A stretch of DNA of 64,000 nucleotides from Hippopus hippopus (GCA_946811185.2 OX328109.1:29620129-29684128), one strand, 5' to 3'; shown: positions 43,011 through 54,409, counted from the first letter of the stretch. Notes: generated by a model not told the origin, from the sequence alone. Program-made: numbers and translations.

Positions 43011-43273
43011 TGAGCTATGCTCTGTGAAAAGGGGGCTTAATGCATCTGCGAAAAGTATCGATCCAGGTCAGTCTGCGCAGTCCGCGCAGGCTGACCTGGG
43101 CCGAAACTTTTCGCTATTGGTCAATTTTTTGTATGTCCAAGGACCAGTCTACCTCGTGATTAAGTCGATTATTTAAAAAAGTGGCTCTTATGGATGCATA
43201 ATTATGTGATTACTTTGGCTGGTATCATTTATCACGGAGATGCATTAAGCCCCCTTTTGCCAGAGCGTGGCTC
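43011..43273 (+). mobile_element. Family C MITE, full length, reference copy
   Basis: It runs from TGAGCTATGCTCTGTGAAAA to GCCAGAGCGTGGCTCA. The core GCCTGCGCAGTCCGCGCAGG type palindrome is complete (GTCTGCGCAGTCCGCGCAGG here). It has the GGACCAGTCTACCTCGTGAT and GCATAATTATGTGATTACTT blocks. Confidence 0.93.
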
Positions 43274-43444
43274 ATTTATATAACATAAATACAATTATCA
43301 AATCTTTATTGTGTCTTTCTTGGAATACAATCCCAAACACTTGACCTATAACTTGTAAACAGAACAAGATCGGGGCTTAATACGGAGTACAATAAAGGCC
43401 AAAATTATCTAGTCCTGCCGTTCGCGAACATAGTTGTATATTGC

Positions 43445-43504
43445 GGAGAGTGCAAATCAAGATCAGATTGCACATACGTGCAGGCTGATCTTGCTTTACA
43501 CTCT
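43445..43504 (+). mobile_element. Family A palindrome fragment
   Basis: GAGAGTGCAAATCAAGATCA faces TGATCTTGCTTTACACTCTC. Outer arms differ from family A, so this may be a variant. Confidence 0.6.
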
Positions 43505-44086
43505 CAGCCGCTGTCTCAGTAGTTTTGGTCACGTAAACCAAATTCTTGTAATAGTAAACAGAATTCGACAGGATAAGGAATAGGATTAAAGATTGATTTA
43601 CAACCCTTGTCTCTTCTCCGTCTTGTTTGGGAAGCACGGGTACTTTAACATTATAATCTACCGTCAAAGTTCTCTGGAAAGATGCAGGACTAGTACTCGC
43701 GCAGTTGTGCGTTCGATAGTCAACTTGGCCGAAATTCTTTCCGAGAATGGCTGTATGTTATTGCGCAAGACTCATACCTCTCACACCGTTTAATTACACA
43801 TGTATTTTTGACATTGCTTATGAAGAGAAGCAGCCGGTGGCATTGAAAAGGCCATTTCGTTAACCCACATTCGGTTGATGATGACGTCATACATGCGGTC
43901 GAGAATGTGGTCGGTCTTTAAAAAAAAAGAGTTCTTTAAAGGTGGCATCGAAACCTTTAAACATCGCTGGTAAAAGTGTATAGATACTGAATGGCTTTAT
44001 ATTGAAAAATAATGCAGTATGTTTACCAAAAGTCAAACCCTTACATAAGAGGCTCACAACTTACCAACTAACTCTCGTATATGCAA
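43505..44086. other. Intergenic, nothing recognised
   Basis: A TGACGTCA site at 43882 and no gene. Confidence 0.5.
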
Positions 44087-46022
44087 ATTAAGGATAGGGC
44101 ACCCTAATGGAATTCGTGCAACATCGCCATTCATCACACGGATTCAGCTAAGACTCGGGTAATCCGTAATCGGAGCGGGGAACCAGCATCTATCGGCCGA
44201 TCGATTACGGATTACCCGAGTCTTAGCCGAATCCGTACGTTTTTCGGCGATGAAATTGGAATCCGCATTAGCACAGGTAGGAAACATCATATTCAGAGCC
44301 AATGGCTCTGACGAGAAAATGTGTTGGTTTTCCGTTTCTGAAGATGTCGGCTTAAAAACAACCAAAAAACAGGTAAGCTTGTCATTATTTGTAATCATGT
44401 GTTCTTATGTCTTTGAAATTACAAAAAAGGAGAATGTCATGCAATGCTCTGATCTTTCAACGTGTTTTCTGCACTACGGAAAGTTGTAACAAGTGTACGA
44501 TGTTGTCTGAATCATTTGTGGCGTGGGTTGACCAAAGCGTGAGAAATACAATTGAGCTATTCGCATTACACGCCTAGGGTATATGTGTGAACACTCTTAA
44601 CTCTTTTTAATACTTAACACTACACAACAGTATGTCAGGTGGGTGGGGTATATACAAGTCTTTAACAGAACAAAAAAAAAATTCACAAGCACGTCGAGAC
44701 CAAAAAATGTTCATAGATCCCTGATTCTGATTGTACTCACTCAGATCTTTCAATGCTCAATTAACCAAACGCATATTAGATCAGAATATGTCATATGTTA
44801 GTTATTTTCTAAGCCGATGATAAACAAACATCCATCCAAGCGAACGATCACGTTTTGTGCATTCTAATCTTGATCTACGTTGTGACAGCACTTTAAGGGT
44901 TCATAATGAATAGCTTCGAGTTATTTATTTTTCTTTTTCCGTCCTAGATATTTGTATAAATGTCCTAAACATTGTCGTTTGCACTTGTTTCAGAAATCTC
45001 ACACCGACCCCTCCCAATTTCTAATGTAGAAATCATTCACTTTATGCCGTAATTAGATTGAGATTCTAGCGAATAGCTCAATTGTATTTCTCACGCTTTG
45101 TAAAAGTTTTTTTTTTTTCTTATTCATTATCTCTGCTACGGTCGGTACACTTTTCATTTAGCTTTTTAATGACTGTTTCAAGACCAAAGAGCCTTCCGAA
45201 GATGCCAAATATATTTCTTTATTTTTTTTCTTACATGTGGGCTGCACTTACGACGAAAGCATGACAAATGCTATATACATGTATAGACCATTCGGTTAAT
45301 CAAAAGCTACACAAAAGTATTTTCAAAAGTCAGATAGACTAATGTTCAACAGGATTTTTCAATCGTGACAATACCATTCCTTTGTATTTTCATAAATTCA
45401 GTCATGTTCCATCCAACAATAGTACTACATTTTGGACTAAAAGGTATTAACGGAAAAACAAAGCCTGCTTCCTAAGTAAATTTTGACAGAAAACTAAATT
45501 TTTGAAAGGAAGCCCTCATCAATCTGTGCCGACTTACATTTCAGAGCCGGTCCACACAATCAGAGCCCTTCTTTATTTTCATCATTTTTTGAGCCATTTC
45601 TTTTCAATTCTTTACCAGCAGTGAATGTAACATTTCAAGTCATTAATTCACGCTTTTGGGACAGCAAGACTCTCTTTTAATTGCCAATTATATGGCAATA
45701 ATAGACTGAATTTAGGTCCGTGACGTATTATTTTAGCTAAGGTCAACCCACGCCACAAATGATTCAGACAACATCGTACACTTGTTACAACTTTCCGTAG
45801 TGCAGAAAACACGTTGAAAGACCAGAGCATTGCATGACATTCTCCTTTTTTGTAATTTCAAAGACATAAGAACACATGATTACAAATAATGACAAGCTTA
45901 CCTGTTTTTTGGTTGTTTTTAAGCCGACATCTTCAGAAATGGAAGACCAACACAACATTTTCTCGTCAGAGCCATTGGCTCTGAATATGATGTTTCCTAC
46001 CCGTGATTAGGGTGCCCTATCC
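44087..46022. mobile_element. Large family K-type element with long inverted arms
   Basis: It is bounded by GGATAGGGCACCCTAAT at the left (44092) and its complement at the right (46006-46022), the same ends as the K MITE at 39463. Inside, 44277-44533 and 45741-46000 are near-perfect reverse complements (one three-base indel and a few substitutions). 44533-44564 and 45069-45100 are a further exact inverted pair. The left arm contains a frame ending TTKKQ before a donor-like CAGGTAAGC. No transposase is recognisable. Confidence 0.8.
44139..44235. repeat. 34-bp inverted repeat inside the K-type element
   Basis: 44139-44172 (CGGATTCAGCTAAGACTCGG and on) pairs with 44202-44235, with one mismatch and a 29-base loop. 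Confidence 0.95.
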
Positions 46023-46046
46023 TGAAAGTCGGTTTTGAAAATCTTT

Positions 46047-47480
46047 AGGTTATATGCAATTTGAAATCGCTTATATAAAGACCTTGAGGGTTATGTGCAT
46101 AGAGAGGGTTATGGTGGCTGGAAGGTTTAATGCCGAGCGAAAGTATTTAGGCTATGACCATTTGGTAATTATATGCCTCGAGAAATTGGTTAGGGCTATC
46201 GTTTAGGTTATATGCCCCGAAAAGTTGGTTTTGATTATCTCATTGGTTACATGCCTACAAAAGTCAATTATGACGGTCTTGAAGGTTATTTGCTAACGTC
46301 AGACGGTTTTGCCGATATTTAAGCTATATATGCAAACTGAAGTCGGTAACGAGAATGAAGAATTTAAGGGCTTACTTGTGTAAAGAAGGTGGTATGGCTC
46401 GAGAAGTAGGTCATATGCCAAGACAAGTCGGTCATGATTATCTTGTAGGTTAAATGCCTAGAAAGGTCAGTTATGATTATCTCGTAGGTTGTAGGCCTAG
46501 AGGAGTTGGTCGTGGCGGTCTGTTAGCTTATATACGTCGAAAAGTCGGTCATGACGATTTTGCAAGTTATATGCCTAAAGAAGTCGGTCGTTGCTATCTT
46601 TTTGGTTGTATGCCTTGAGAAGTTTGTTAATGTTGGTTGTTTATCTATATAGAAAAGTCGGTTATGGCAACAGATATCGATTATGGTTATCTTTTGGGTT
46701 ATATGCCGAGAAAAGTCGATGAATGTTATAAATATAAAAGGTTATTATGCCTAAAGAGTAGGTAATTGTGAGCTCATGGCCTATATGCCTAGAAAAGTAG
46801 GTAATGACGATCTGATAGGTTACATGTATATGTATAGGAATATCAGTAATGGCGTTCTGGTAGGTGAAATACCTGAAGAAGTCGGTTATGGTGTTCCTTT
46901 AGGTACTATGCCGAGAAAAGTCGGCTATGACGATCTCTTAGGTAATGTGTGGAGCGAAGTCGCGTAAAATGATTTTGTTGGTGATCTGTCGAGAGAAGTC
47001 GGTTATGATGATCTTTTAGAATAAATGCTAAGAGGAGAAGTCGATTGTATTGGTCTTTTAGGTTATATGCTGAGAGAAGTCAGTTACAGTGATCTGGTAG
47101 GTTATACGCCTTGAAATGACGATCTTGTAGGTTATATGCATAGAGAAGTCGGCTATAATAAATAAATGTCGTACATTACATGTATTGCCAAGAGAAGTTG
47201 GTAATGGTTATCCTTCAGGTTATATTCCGAGAAAAGTCGGTGATGTCGGTAAGGCCTGCATGTCATATACCTGGAAAAGCTGATGATCATATATACTATA
47301 ATTATACCTGAAGAAGTCTTTTATGACATGTAGGTAATTGGTCAGTCTTTATGATCTTGTGTAAGTTATATAAAAATGAAAGTCAGTTGATCAGTCAGAC
47401 GATCTTGATGGTAATATGCCTTCAGAAGTCAATTGTGGCGATTTTGTACGTCAAATGCCTCGAAAGTTCGATGATCTTCG
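46047..47480 (+). repeat. Degenerate 39-bp minisatellite
   Basis: About 36 diverged units of GGTTATATGCCTAGAAAAGT then CGGTTATGATGATCTTTTA. The period is 13 codons, and in one frame units read like GYMPRKVGYDDLL. One run of units stays open (46776-46967), but most units carry frameshifts or stops. Confidence 0.9.
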
Positions 47481-47502
47481 ATTTACACCGTCCCAGTTTG
47501 AG

Positions 47503-47980
47503 GTTTAACACTTTACCAAACAATCCTGTGTTTAAACGACCCTCCCGGAAAAGGCTATTGTAAACATTGGAATAAAATGAGAAATTGCTGGTAATCAGAA
47601 TGTTCTCCTTGTCTCACAATTTCAAAGAAAAATTTAGTTATTTGAGCCATATAATGGGCCTTTAACACTCGAAAAGGGACATTCAGACATTTGCGTAAAG
47701 TGTCGTCTCGGATCAGCCTGCGCAATCTGCGCAGGCTACTCCGAAACGAAACTATCCGTTTTAATATAATTTTCTGTTTTGCGCAAGTCTACAGTAGCAC
47801 AAAATCTAATGTAGTCGTAAAGTGCCGTCTCGGGTTAGCCTGCGCGGACTGCGCAGGCTCATCCGAGACGACACTTTACGCAAATGTTCGAACGTCCCTT
47901 TTCGCGTGATGCAAGTCAATTATAATTTTTCGACGGCAAATGCTTTTAATTTGGAAAACTTTTCGCCTGGCAAAGGGTTA
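47503..47980 (-). mobile_element. Family B MITE split by a family D element
   Basis: The left part (GGTTTAACACTTTACCAAAC to TTATTTGAGCCAT) and the right part (TTCGACGGCAAATGCTTTTA to GCCTGGCAAAGGGTTA) join in register once D is removed. Confidence 0.88.
47651..47922 (-). mobile_element. Family D MITE nested in family B
   Basis: The ends are ATAATGGGCCTTTAACACTC and CGCGTGATGCAAGTCAATTA. Both hairpins are present. Order of the inner blocks is reversed compared with the copy at 38028, hence the minus strand. Confidence 0.88.
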
Positions 47981-48240
47981 GGTGATTCCGTCTCTAGGCC
48001 AGTAGTGTATAAGATTGCCGTTTGAGCTATTTTCAGACTAAACGAAAATGGACAGGTACAATAACCACAAAGGATGAATATGTTACTGAAAGGAACTTGT
48101 CCTTTTTTGAAGATACTGAGGAGAAAATTTTTCGTGGTAATTCCATAAACAGGCAAATTTCTTCTTCTATTTCATATGCGTGAAAGTTGAATTCGTTTTC
48201 TGATTGATAGACTTTTTCAACGCCTTAAACGAAAATAGGG
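47981..48240. other. Intergenic, nothing recognised
   Basis: No feature seen. Confidence 0.5.
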
Positions 48241-48244
48241 TCTT

Positions 48245-48445
48245 TTTCGGACGGCATAGAACAAGATCAGACAGTATGGAAAGTGCAGTCTGATCTTTGA
48301 TCTACACTAGTCGCTTGTCTATTCAATATTACTCTTTCACTGCCATTGGCAACTTTAGGTACGTTAGCTTTTGCGGACAGTGTAGATCAAGATCAGACGG
48401 CATAGAACGTGCGGTTTGATCTTAGATCCTCACTGTCCGGTCTTG
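48245..48445 (+). repeat. Two family A palindrome fragments in direct order
   Basis: Copies at 48245-48312 (AACAAGATCAGACAGTATGG facing GTGCAGTCTGATC) and 48369-48445 (TTTTGCGGACAGTGTAGATC, then GATCAGACGGCATAGAACGT and its partner). Confidence 0.75.
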
Positions 48446-48554
48446 GATGCTTATGTAAGACTACGATTTTCTTCAAGGTCAGAGGTATTTCACTTTTAAA
48501 CCTCGAAAAAAAAATTGATTTTTTTTTTACTTTTCAGCCGGCGAAAGAGTTTGA

Positions 48555-48809
48555 GTAGCCATGCTCTGTGAAAAGGGTGCTTAATGCATCTGCGAAAAGT
48601 TTCGATCCAGGTCAGCCTGCGAAGTTCGCGCAGGCTGACCTGGGGCGAAACTTTTCGCTATTGATCAACTTTCTGTATGTCCAAGGATTCACGATTGATT
48701 CAGTTGTTAAAAAATGGTGGCTGTTATGGATCCATAAGTATCTAATTGCTTGCTTGGTACCATAGATCACGGAGATACATTAAGCCCCCTTTTGTGAGAG
48801 CATGGCTCA
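48555..48809 (+). mobile_element. Family C MITE, full length
   Basis: It runs from GTAGCCATGCTCTGTGAAAA to GTGAGAGCATGGCTCAT. The core GTCAGCCTGCGAAGTTCGCG is intact. Confidence 0.92.
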
Positions 48810-48831
48810 TACTTTTGGTACTGAAAGAGTT

Positions 48832-49069
48832 ATTTAACTTTTTACCATTCTAAATGTTAGATTGGCCCAAATCGAAAGCATTTACAAACGACAGACTAAA
48901 TGTTGTATAAATTAGGAAATTTTTCTTCGAAAGGATAGAACACACTGTGGGGATAAAAAGGAGAAAATGCTGGTTAGCAGCATTTTACCCTTTTTCCTAC
49001 AATGTTTTTTTTCAAAAGTCCTTTTCCATAGGGTATTTAAAACTCGAGGATGTGTTGAAAAGGGTTAAG
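48832..49069 (+). mobile_element. Family B MITE, full length
   Basis: It runs from TTATTTAACTTTTTACCATT to TGTTGAAAAGGGTTAAG. The hairpin GGAGAAAATGCTGGTTAGCA is complete. Confidence 0.88.
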
Positions 49070-49389
49070 ACTGTTTGATTCATTGTCAATGATTGATGGA
49101 TGGACTTAGGAACATAGACGAAAAGACAAATCGACAGACTGGTTTTCGGACGGAACTTTGGGATGAAACGACGTTATCATACCTGTGTGTATTGTAACAT
49201 GTATACGTTTTCTTCTTTGGTTTCAAATTACCGGAAATTCGACTGTGACATTCGGCTACGAGATATTGTGCTGGGATTCGTCAAACGTCACTTTCGCGTA
49301 TTATTTACTACAATTAAATTTTGAAATGATTAAAAAGGTAATTAAGTTTGCTGGCTAACCCACTTGGTGGCAAATAGGTGAATCATTCA

Positions 49390-49570
49390 TTACAAGTCTT
49401 TACCAAAGAGGACAAAATTTTAGATTGGCTCAAATTGAAAGAAAGTGCAGACGACAAATGAAGTATGAAATCTGTCTTAGAAAGGGTAATAAAAACATCA
49501 TTGAAAAGGGAGAAAAATGGTGGTTACCAGCCGATTCTCCTTTCGTATGTTTGTAAAGTGTTTAACGCCG
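49390..49570 (+). mobile_element. Family B MITE, right end missing
   Basis: AAGTCTTTACCAAAGAGGAC, AAGTGCAGACGACAAATGAA and AAATGGTGGTTACCAGCC are present. Homology fades after about 49565. Confidence 0.75.
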
Positions 49571-49690
49571 TTTTTAACAACATTAATTCAGTTACATGGC
49601 AGCGGCAATGCATATATTAATACCCTCCTGGGTTTTTTTTTCACCAATACTCGTACAAGACACTGGCTACTTTCCCTCATAACCATCGTC
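49571..49690. other. Nothing recognised
   Basis: Short spacer without features. Confidence 0.4.
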
Positions 49691-49860
49691 CAACAATGAT
49701 CAGCAGAGAGAGAGAGAAAAGTATCCTGTGGCAATGACTAATCATCAATCCTCGAAAAGAAATCGACGGAGCCGGGATTTCAAACCAGCGAACCCCTGGC
49801 GTAAAGGCCTGCACGTTATCGACTGAGCTACCGAGATCGGCGCTGGTGATGTTGGAAATC
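49691..49860 (-). mobile_element. tRNA-headed SINE-like element
   Basis: Read on the minus strand, TCGGTAGCTCAGTCGATAAC (A box) and GGTTTGAAATCCCG (B box) form a tRNA-like head at 49768-49845. A short body and an AGAGAGAG tail follow towards 49700. Confidence 0.6.
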
Positions 49861-49966
49861 TATCATAAATACGGAAACAGAAGACATATTTCTGTGTAGT
49901 GTTGTCTTGACCTATTCACACAGTCCACTGAGGTAACATTATTGCAGTTCAGGATTACAACCCCTC

Positions 49967-50170
49967 ACTCATCGGTAAATAACGTGTAACATCGACGTTT
50001 TCGTAAAGGCTATTCGGCCAATCTTGGCAGCTTCTGTCTATGAGACTTTGGGGCCGTAGACTCACGAACTCATCGGTAAATATCGTGTTACATCGACGTT
50101 TCCGTAAAGGCTATTCGGCCATTTTCGGCAGCTTCCATCTTTTAATATGAGAGGAAGGGGCCGTAGACCT
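49967..50170 (+). repeat. Tandem duplication of about 102 bp
   Basis: CTCATCGGTAAATAACGTGT and CTCATCGGTAAATATCGTGT each lead into ACATCGACGTTT, CGTAAAGGCTATTCGGCCA, GGCAGCTTC and GGGGCCGTAGAC. Confidence 0.92.
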
Positions 50171-50317
50171 TAAAACTAGTTGAAAATATATGTTCTTTCA
50201 TTACAACGGGGGAAAAATCATGTTTCGATGATGAAAAGGAAATTGTTTGGGAAAATAATAGGGAATGCAGGCGTCATTCTATCCAATATTAGCTATGATG
50301 GACACGTGATAAAGGAA

Positions 50318-50575
50318 GTGAGCCATGCTCCATGAAAAGGGAGTCTAATGCATCTGCATAAAGTATCGACTCAGGTCAGCCTGCGCAGTCCGCGCAGGCT
50401 GATCTGAGTCGAAACTTTTTGCTATTGGTCAATTTTCTGCATGTCAATGGACCACTCTACCCCAGGATTCAGCCGGTTAGTAAATGGATTCTATGAATCT
50501 GTTTTTGTGATGACTTGCTTGGTAAAATGAATCATAAAGATGTATTAAACCCCCTTTTGCAAGGGCATGACTCAA
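50318..50575 (+). mobile_element. Family C MITE, full length
   Basis: It runs from GTGAGCCATGCTCCATGAAA to GCAAGGGCATGACTCAA. The core GTCAGCCTGCGCAGTCCGCG is complete. Confidence 0.92.
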
Positions 50576-51750
50576 GTGTTTAAATTCTTCCGTCATCGAA
50601 AGATTAGTAAGGGAGTCTTTTGAGTCATCGTGGCCTTCTCGAGGCATTATACGGTGGCTTTTGTTCAGTTTTCGACGCAAATTTCGCACAACACAGAGAA
50701 TTCCGTATTGGTATGGCTATACTGGTGGTAAATTCCAGGACAGTGTGACTGCAATTTAATAATTGTCGAATGAAATATAGGACGCTTGTTGATTCAACAA
50801 AATGATAAGAGCAAGGGGAAGCCTCCAGAGGGGTGGCCTCTGTCCAAAATATTTAATAGGAGGCGACTGGTAATGCAGAGAAAGCTGCCACACCTCTTCC
50901 ATACGAAGCAGCTATATTGTTTGCTAGAGTAGGTGTCACACCAGTGGTTTTTTGCCAAATTGGAAATAGAATGAAATCGACCATCTTTGAAGCTTCACAG
51001 ATCGCTTAATGGCAAACCTCTCGCTTTTCCGTCTCTTGCTTTCAAAAGTTCGTCCTTAGTCCTTCAAAAAATACATTAAAAACAACATGTCAACCAATTG
51101 CGTTTTTCGCTAAATCTCAACAAACACTGGTACCCTATAATTTGTCCTCTCAGAAACCATTCAGCATACCTCGTGTGATCTGGAGATCAAGTCCCTCGGC
51201 TGTATCACGTAGCTTGATATGCACCTACACGACACATTTTTTCACCGGAAGTACACCGCTTCACCGTTCTTAAAATCGTAACACTCCAAATAGAAAACAA
51301 ACACTACTCAGCATTTTCCGTGGGAGTTTTTCGAAATACATTTCCCATGACAAACAGTTGTACATTCATTTTCTAACTCGGTCTATCAATTACGTTGGCA
51401 TTTTTCAGCGATAGGTTGTTGATCACCGGAGCTGTTGTTGACGTACATGTAACTAATCGATTTTCGAGGCGCTGCCATGTTTAAAATCATGTGACTGGAA
51501 ATATTTCAAAATAGAAACCCTATAGATACAGACGAGGTTCGATATTGGTACGGAATCGGCCGAGTTGTGACGAGTGCTCAAAAACACCTATTCACGGCCA
51601 TGACCCAAAATTTTTGTTCCTACACTGACAAAAAATAATCCAGTCAATATACAACAAGACAAATTTATGATGCATGGCATCATAGAAGCCGCAATCTTTT
51701 GGTGGACATTTTCAGAAATACTGACTTTCTAGAAAAAATGTGATGACATT
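50576..51750. other. Intergenic, nothing recognised
   Basis: No repeat family and no supported frame over nearly 1.2 kb. Confidence 0.5.
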
Positions 51751-51828
51751 TTTGTACAAGGGTCATCCAATAATTAGCGAGACTGTAGTTATTGAAGAAA
51801 TACCTGAACTAATACTCATCCAATGTTC

Positions 51829-52832
51829 CTACATTCCTTCAATATAGTCTCCTCCCTTTTCAGTGACAGAATTCCATCGGCGAGGAAGTCTTCTTTTTCC
51901 CGTTGCTAGGCAACCAGAGTTAATGCGTCGAAGTTGGCTGGCCACCTCTACTTCCAGCGCGTCTAAATCCTCAAAACGCACACCTCGCAATGGTTCTTTC
52001 AACTTAGGAAAAAGATCAAAGTCTGGAGGATTCATGTCTTAAGAATATGGAGGGTGCGGTAAAATGTCCCATTTATAGAGCGTCAAAAGTGACGTCACCC
52101 TACCTGCCTTGTGACAGGCGGCGTTGTCATGCAGAATTAATGGTGTAAGTTCAAGCAGCTCCGGTGGCTTCTTGCGAATGGCAGGTCTCAAGACAGACAT
52201 CAGAAATGTACGATAATACTCTTGATTGACTGTTTTCCCGATCGGGACCCGATTTGCAGCTAATATGCCGTGATTATCATAGGCAAAAATCATCATCATC
52301 TGCAAATTTCCTTGTTTTCGCCTGAATTTAATGGGTCATGGGGACCCCGGCATGTGCCATTCTGAAGATTGTCTTGTTAGTTCTGGTTCATAACTTCGTA
52401 TCCAAGTCTCATCTATTGCCACTATCCTGTAAAGAAACATATCACCCTCATTTTGTATCTTTCCAGTAATTGACTGGCAACATCCACTCTTGCCTGTTTC
52501 TGCTCCGAGCTCAGTGCATGCGGTACCCACCTTGCAGCAACACGTCACATGTTTAACTTATTTGTCAAAATTGTATGTACTGACCCATGACTTATCCCAA
52601 TTTCATTGGCTACTTCTTCGCATGTGTATCTTCGATCAGTCTCCATTACAACCTTCACCTTTTGGATATTTTCTTCGCTTGTTGCTTCTGTTGACCGGAA
52701 CACTGCTGCATGAGAAATAGCTTGGTCCCCACGAACTTTTTGTAAGGTTTGAAAAATCTCTGTTCCAGTGCTACCCTTATAATACTCAATCTTTATATAT
52801 ACACGTTGTTCTTCTGCTGTGAAGCTGGCCAT
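51829..52832 (-). pseudogene. Mariner transposase, D,D34D type, inactivated
   Basis: This encodes a cut-and-paste DDE transposase that would act on TA sites in the nucleus. The N-terminal DNA-binding part keeps the mariner helix-turn-helix style (starting MASFTAEEQRVYIKIEY, then VANEIGISHGSVHTIL). The catalytic part shows AIDETW (first Asp), RQSSEWH, LHDNA (second Asp), HPPYS and PPDFDLFPKLKEPLRG (third Asp, 34 residues after the second), so all three catalytic Asp are present. Three in-frame stops break it (52545-52547, 52336-52338, 52039-52041), and one frameshift lies near 52445-52460. Total length, about 334 codons, is close to the usual 340-350. It is a recent but dead copy. Confidence 0.92.
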
Positions 52833-52858
52833 GTTGCAGTTGTTTGTGTCACAGGAAG

Positions 52859-52880
52859 TGACGTCATAATCGTGACGTCA
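52859..52880. promoter_or_regulatory. Two CRE-like palindromes ahead of the mariner transposase
   Basis: TGACGTCA occurs at 52859-52866 and 52873-52880, 14 bases apart, followed by AACGTCA. Such sites bind CREB/ATF-type bZIP factors in animals. Function here is inferred only. Confidence 0.5.
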
Positions 52881-53057
52881 TAACGTAACGTCATTTGGCA
52901 TAAATTTTGTGTTGCTAATATGTTAGGCAATATATGTGCAAAGTTTCATTAAATTAGAATCCCTGGTCTATTCAACAACAACATAGTAATTATTACTATA
53001 TATACTCGTATATCATTTAATAAAAATTAGTTTGAACCATTTTCTACATAGGCCTTG

Positions 53058-54409
53058 TACAAACCTATAAAACTTCTAATGTAAACTTCAAGAGCCATTC
53101 AAACCCTTGACCAGCAGCGACGTAAAAAGTTGTATATGCACAGTGATAGATTCGGTAATAACTTTATCCTTTCAACTACACCGAATGAAATTAATATACT
53201 GAGTAAGGAAAAAGAAACAAGAAATGTTTACGTTTACAATATTTTATAAAATATTAAAAAATATTACACAGGCTATGTACTGTCTGATCTTGTTCTATTT
53301 CTGTTATTTTCGAACAGTTTCAACCCTGAGCACTATGCACCACTTTGGTAATTTTTGTGGACAACTTACATCACGATCCATACATTTTTCACGGGTATAG
53401 TAGATCAGGACCATACTGTACAGAACTTAAAGTCTGACCACAACAGCTTAAACACAATACATTAAATGCTAAATTTTACAGGGCTCATAAGGTAGATCGT
53501 CCATGTAACATAATTCCAATCGGCTAAAGTGTCGACGAAGGGAAGAAAAAAGGGTTATCTTTTCAGAAGCTTTCTATAAATAGCTGATGTAGACTGCTCT
53601 TTGTAATACGATTAACTGTGTAGGGAGGTAACCAGTCTATAACTTGATCAAAGGTTAACCGCCCTATTATCTTTACAGATTAAAACTGGACGAAACACTT
53701 GTACATAAAACTTCTTCTGATTATCATATTCTAAGATGCTCTCCATCTCATAATTATCATTATTTTGTCTTGTAAAAAAGTAGACAAATGCGAAAACCGT
53801 TTAGGGGTGGGAAAGCCTGATAGACGGAAAGCATTACAATTTCGTTTGGGAACAAGGAAGGAATCCTTTAAGATGGAAAAGTTCGGGGGACTAGCCAATA
53901 AAAGGAAGTTTATTTTTCTGTATTTTCGTTGTTATTTGGGAATGAACTTACATTGCAAGAAAACCAGACTTGATGTTCATTTAGGTCTGACTGAATATTT
54001 AAGAAAGAGCCATGTGGAGTAATTTTGTAACACTAACACGATATTATTGGAAAATTTCCAAAAAATAATAACCAATCGAATAATTACTGATCATCTACAT
54101 GGTAAATAGTTTAGGTACATTCCTACTGGAAGCCGCTTTCTAGCGGCTTCCAATAAAAACACATCTGAGTGGTCCCCCGTTGCCTAAATTCGAAACAAAT
54201 CTAAATTATATACCCCCAGGCCATCTCAGCTGTATGAAACAGTGCAACAAAAGTGCTGCTGTGAAATTTCACATGGGACTACTTTTGATACTACGACCCG
54301 GTAGCAGTCTCGCATTGGTGCGACACCAATAGCTTTGAATCAACACGTGTAGCAGAGGTTCTGTTTAGTTACGTAATTAAGCAGGCTGTCAGGGCTGCTG
54401 CCACAATAT
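53058..54409. other. Intergenic, nothing firm
   Basis: Faint family A traces occur near 53275 (ACTGTCTGATCTTGTTCT) and 53405. A perfect 11-bp-stem hairpin TGGAAGCCGCT/AGCGGCTTCCA lies at 54127-54151. The 85-codon frame at 53765-54022 has no domain. Confidence 0.5.

Larger units (their letters stand above)
51757..53057 (-). mobile_element. Mariner element, 1301 bp, inactive
   Basis: The sequence TTTGTACAAGG occurs in inverted form at 51751-51761 and 53053-53063. This gives TA target sites at 51755 and 53058 and ends that begin CAAGG. The terminal repeats are only partly alike beyond the first bases (about 13 of 20 match). Length is typical of mariner. It encloses the broken transposase at 51829-52832. 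Two TGACGTCA palindromes lie 30-50 bases ahead of the transposase start. Confidence 0.8.

Noticed and set aside
44250..44489. Host exon in the left arm of the K-type element
   Set aside because: It lies entirely inside an element and has an inverted copy; no neighbouring exons found. Kept only as a possible captured exon.
46776..46967. Short repeat protein from the minisatellite
   Set aside because: Only a few units stay open; neighbouring units are out of frame or stopped. Kept as a repeat finding, not as a gene.
54127..54151. Hairpin resembling a bacterial terminator
   Set aside because: Eukaryotic setting, no adjacent gene, and no T tract directly after the stem.
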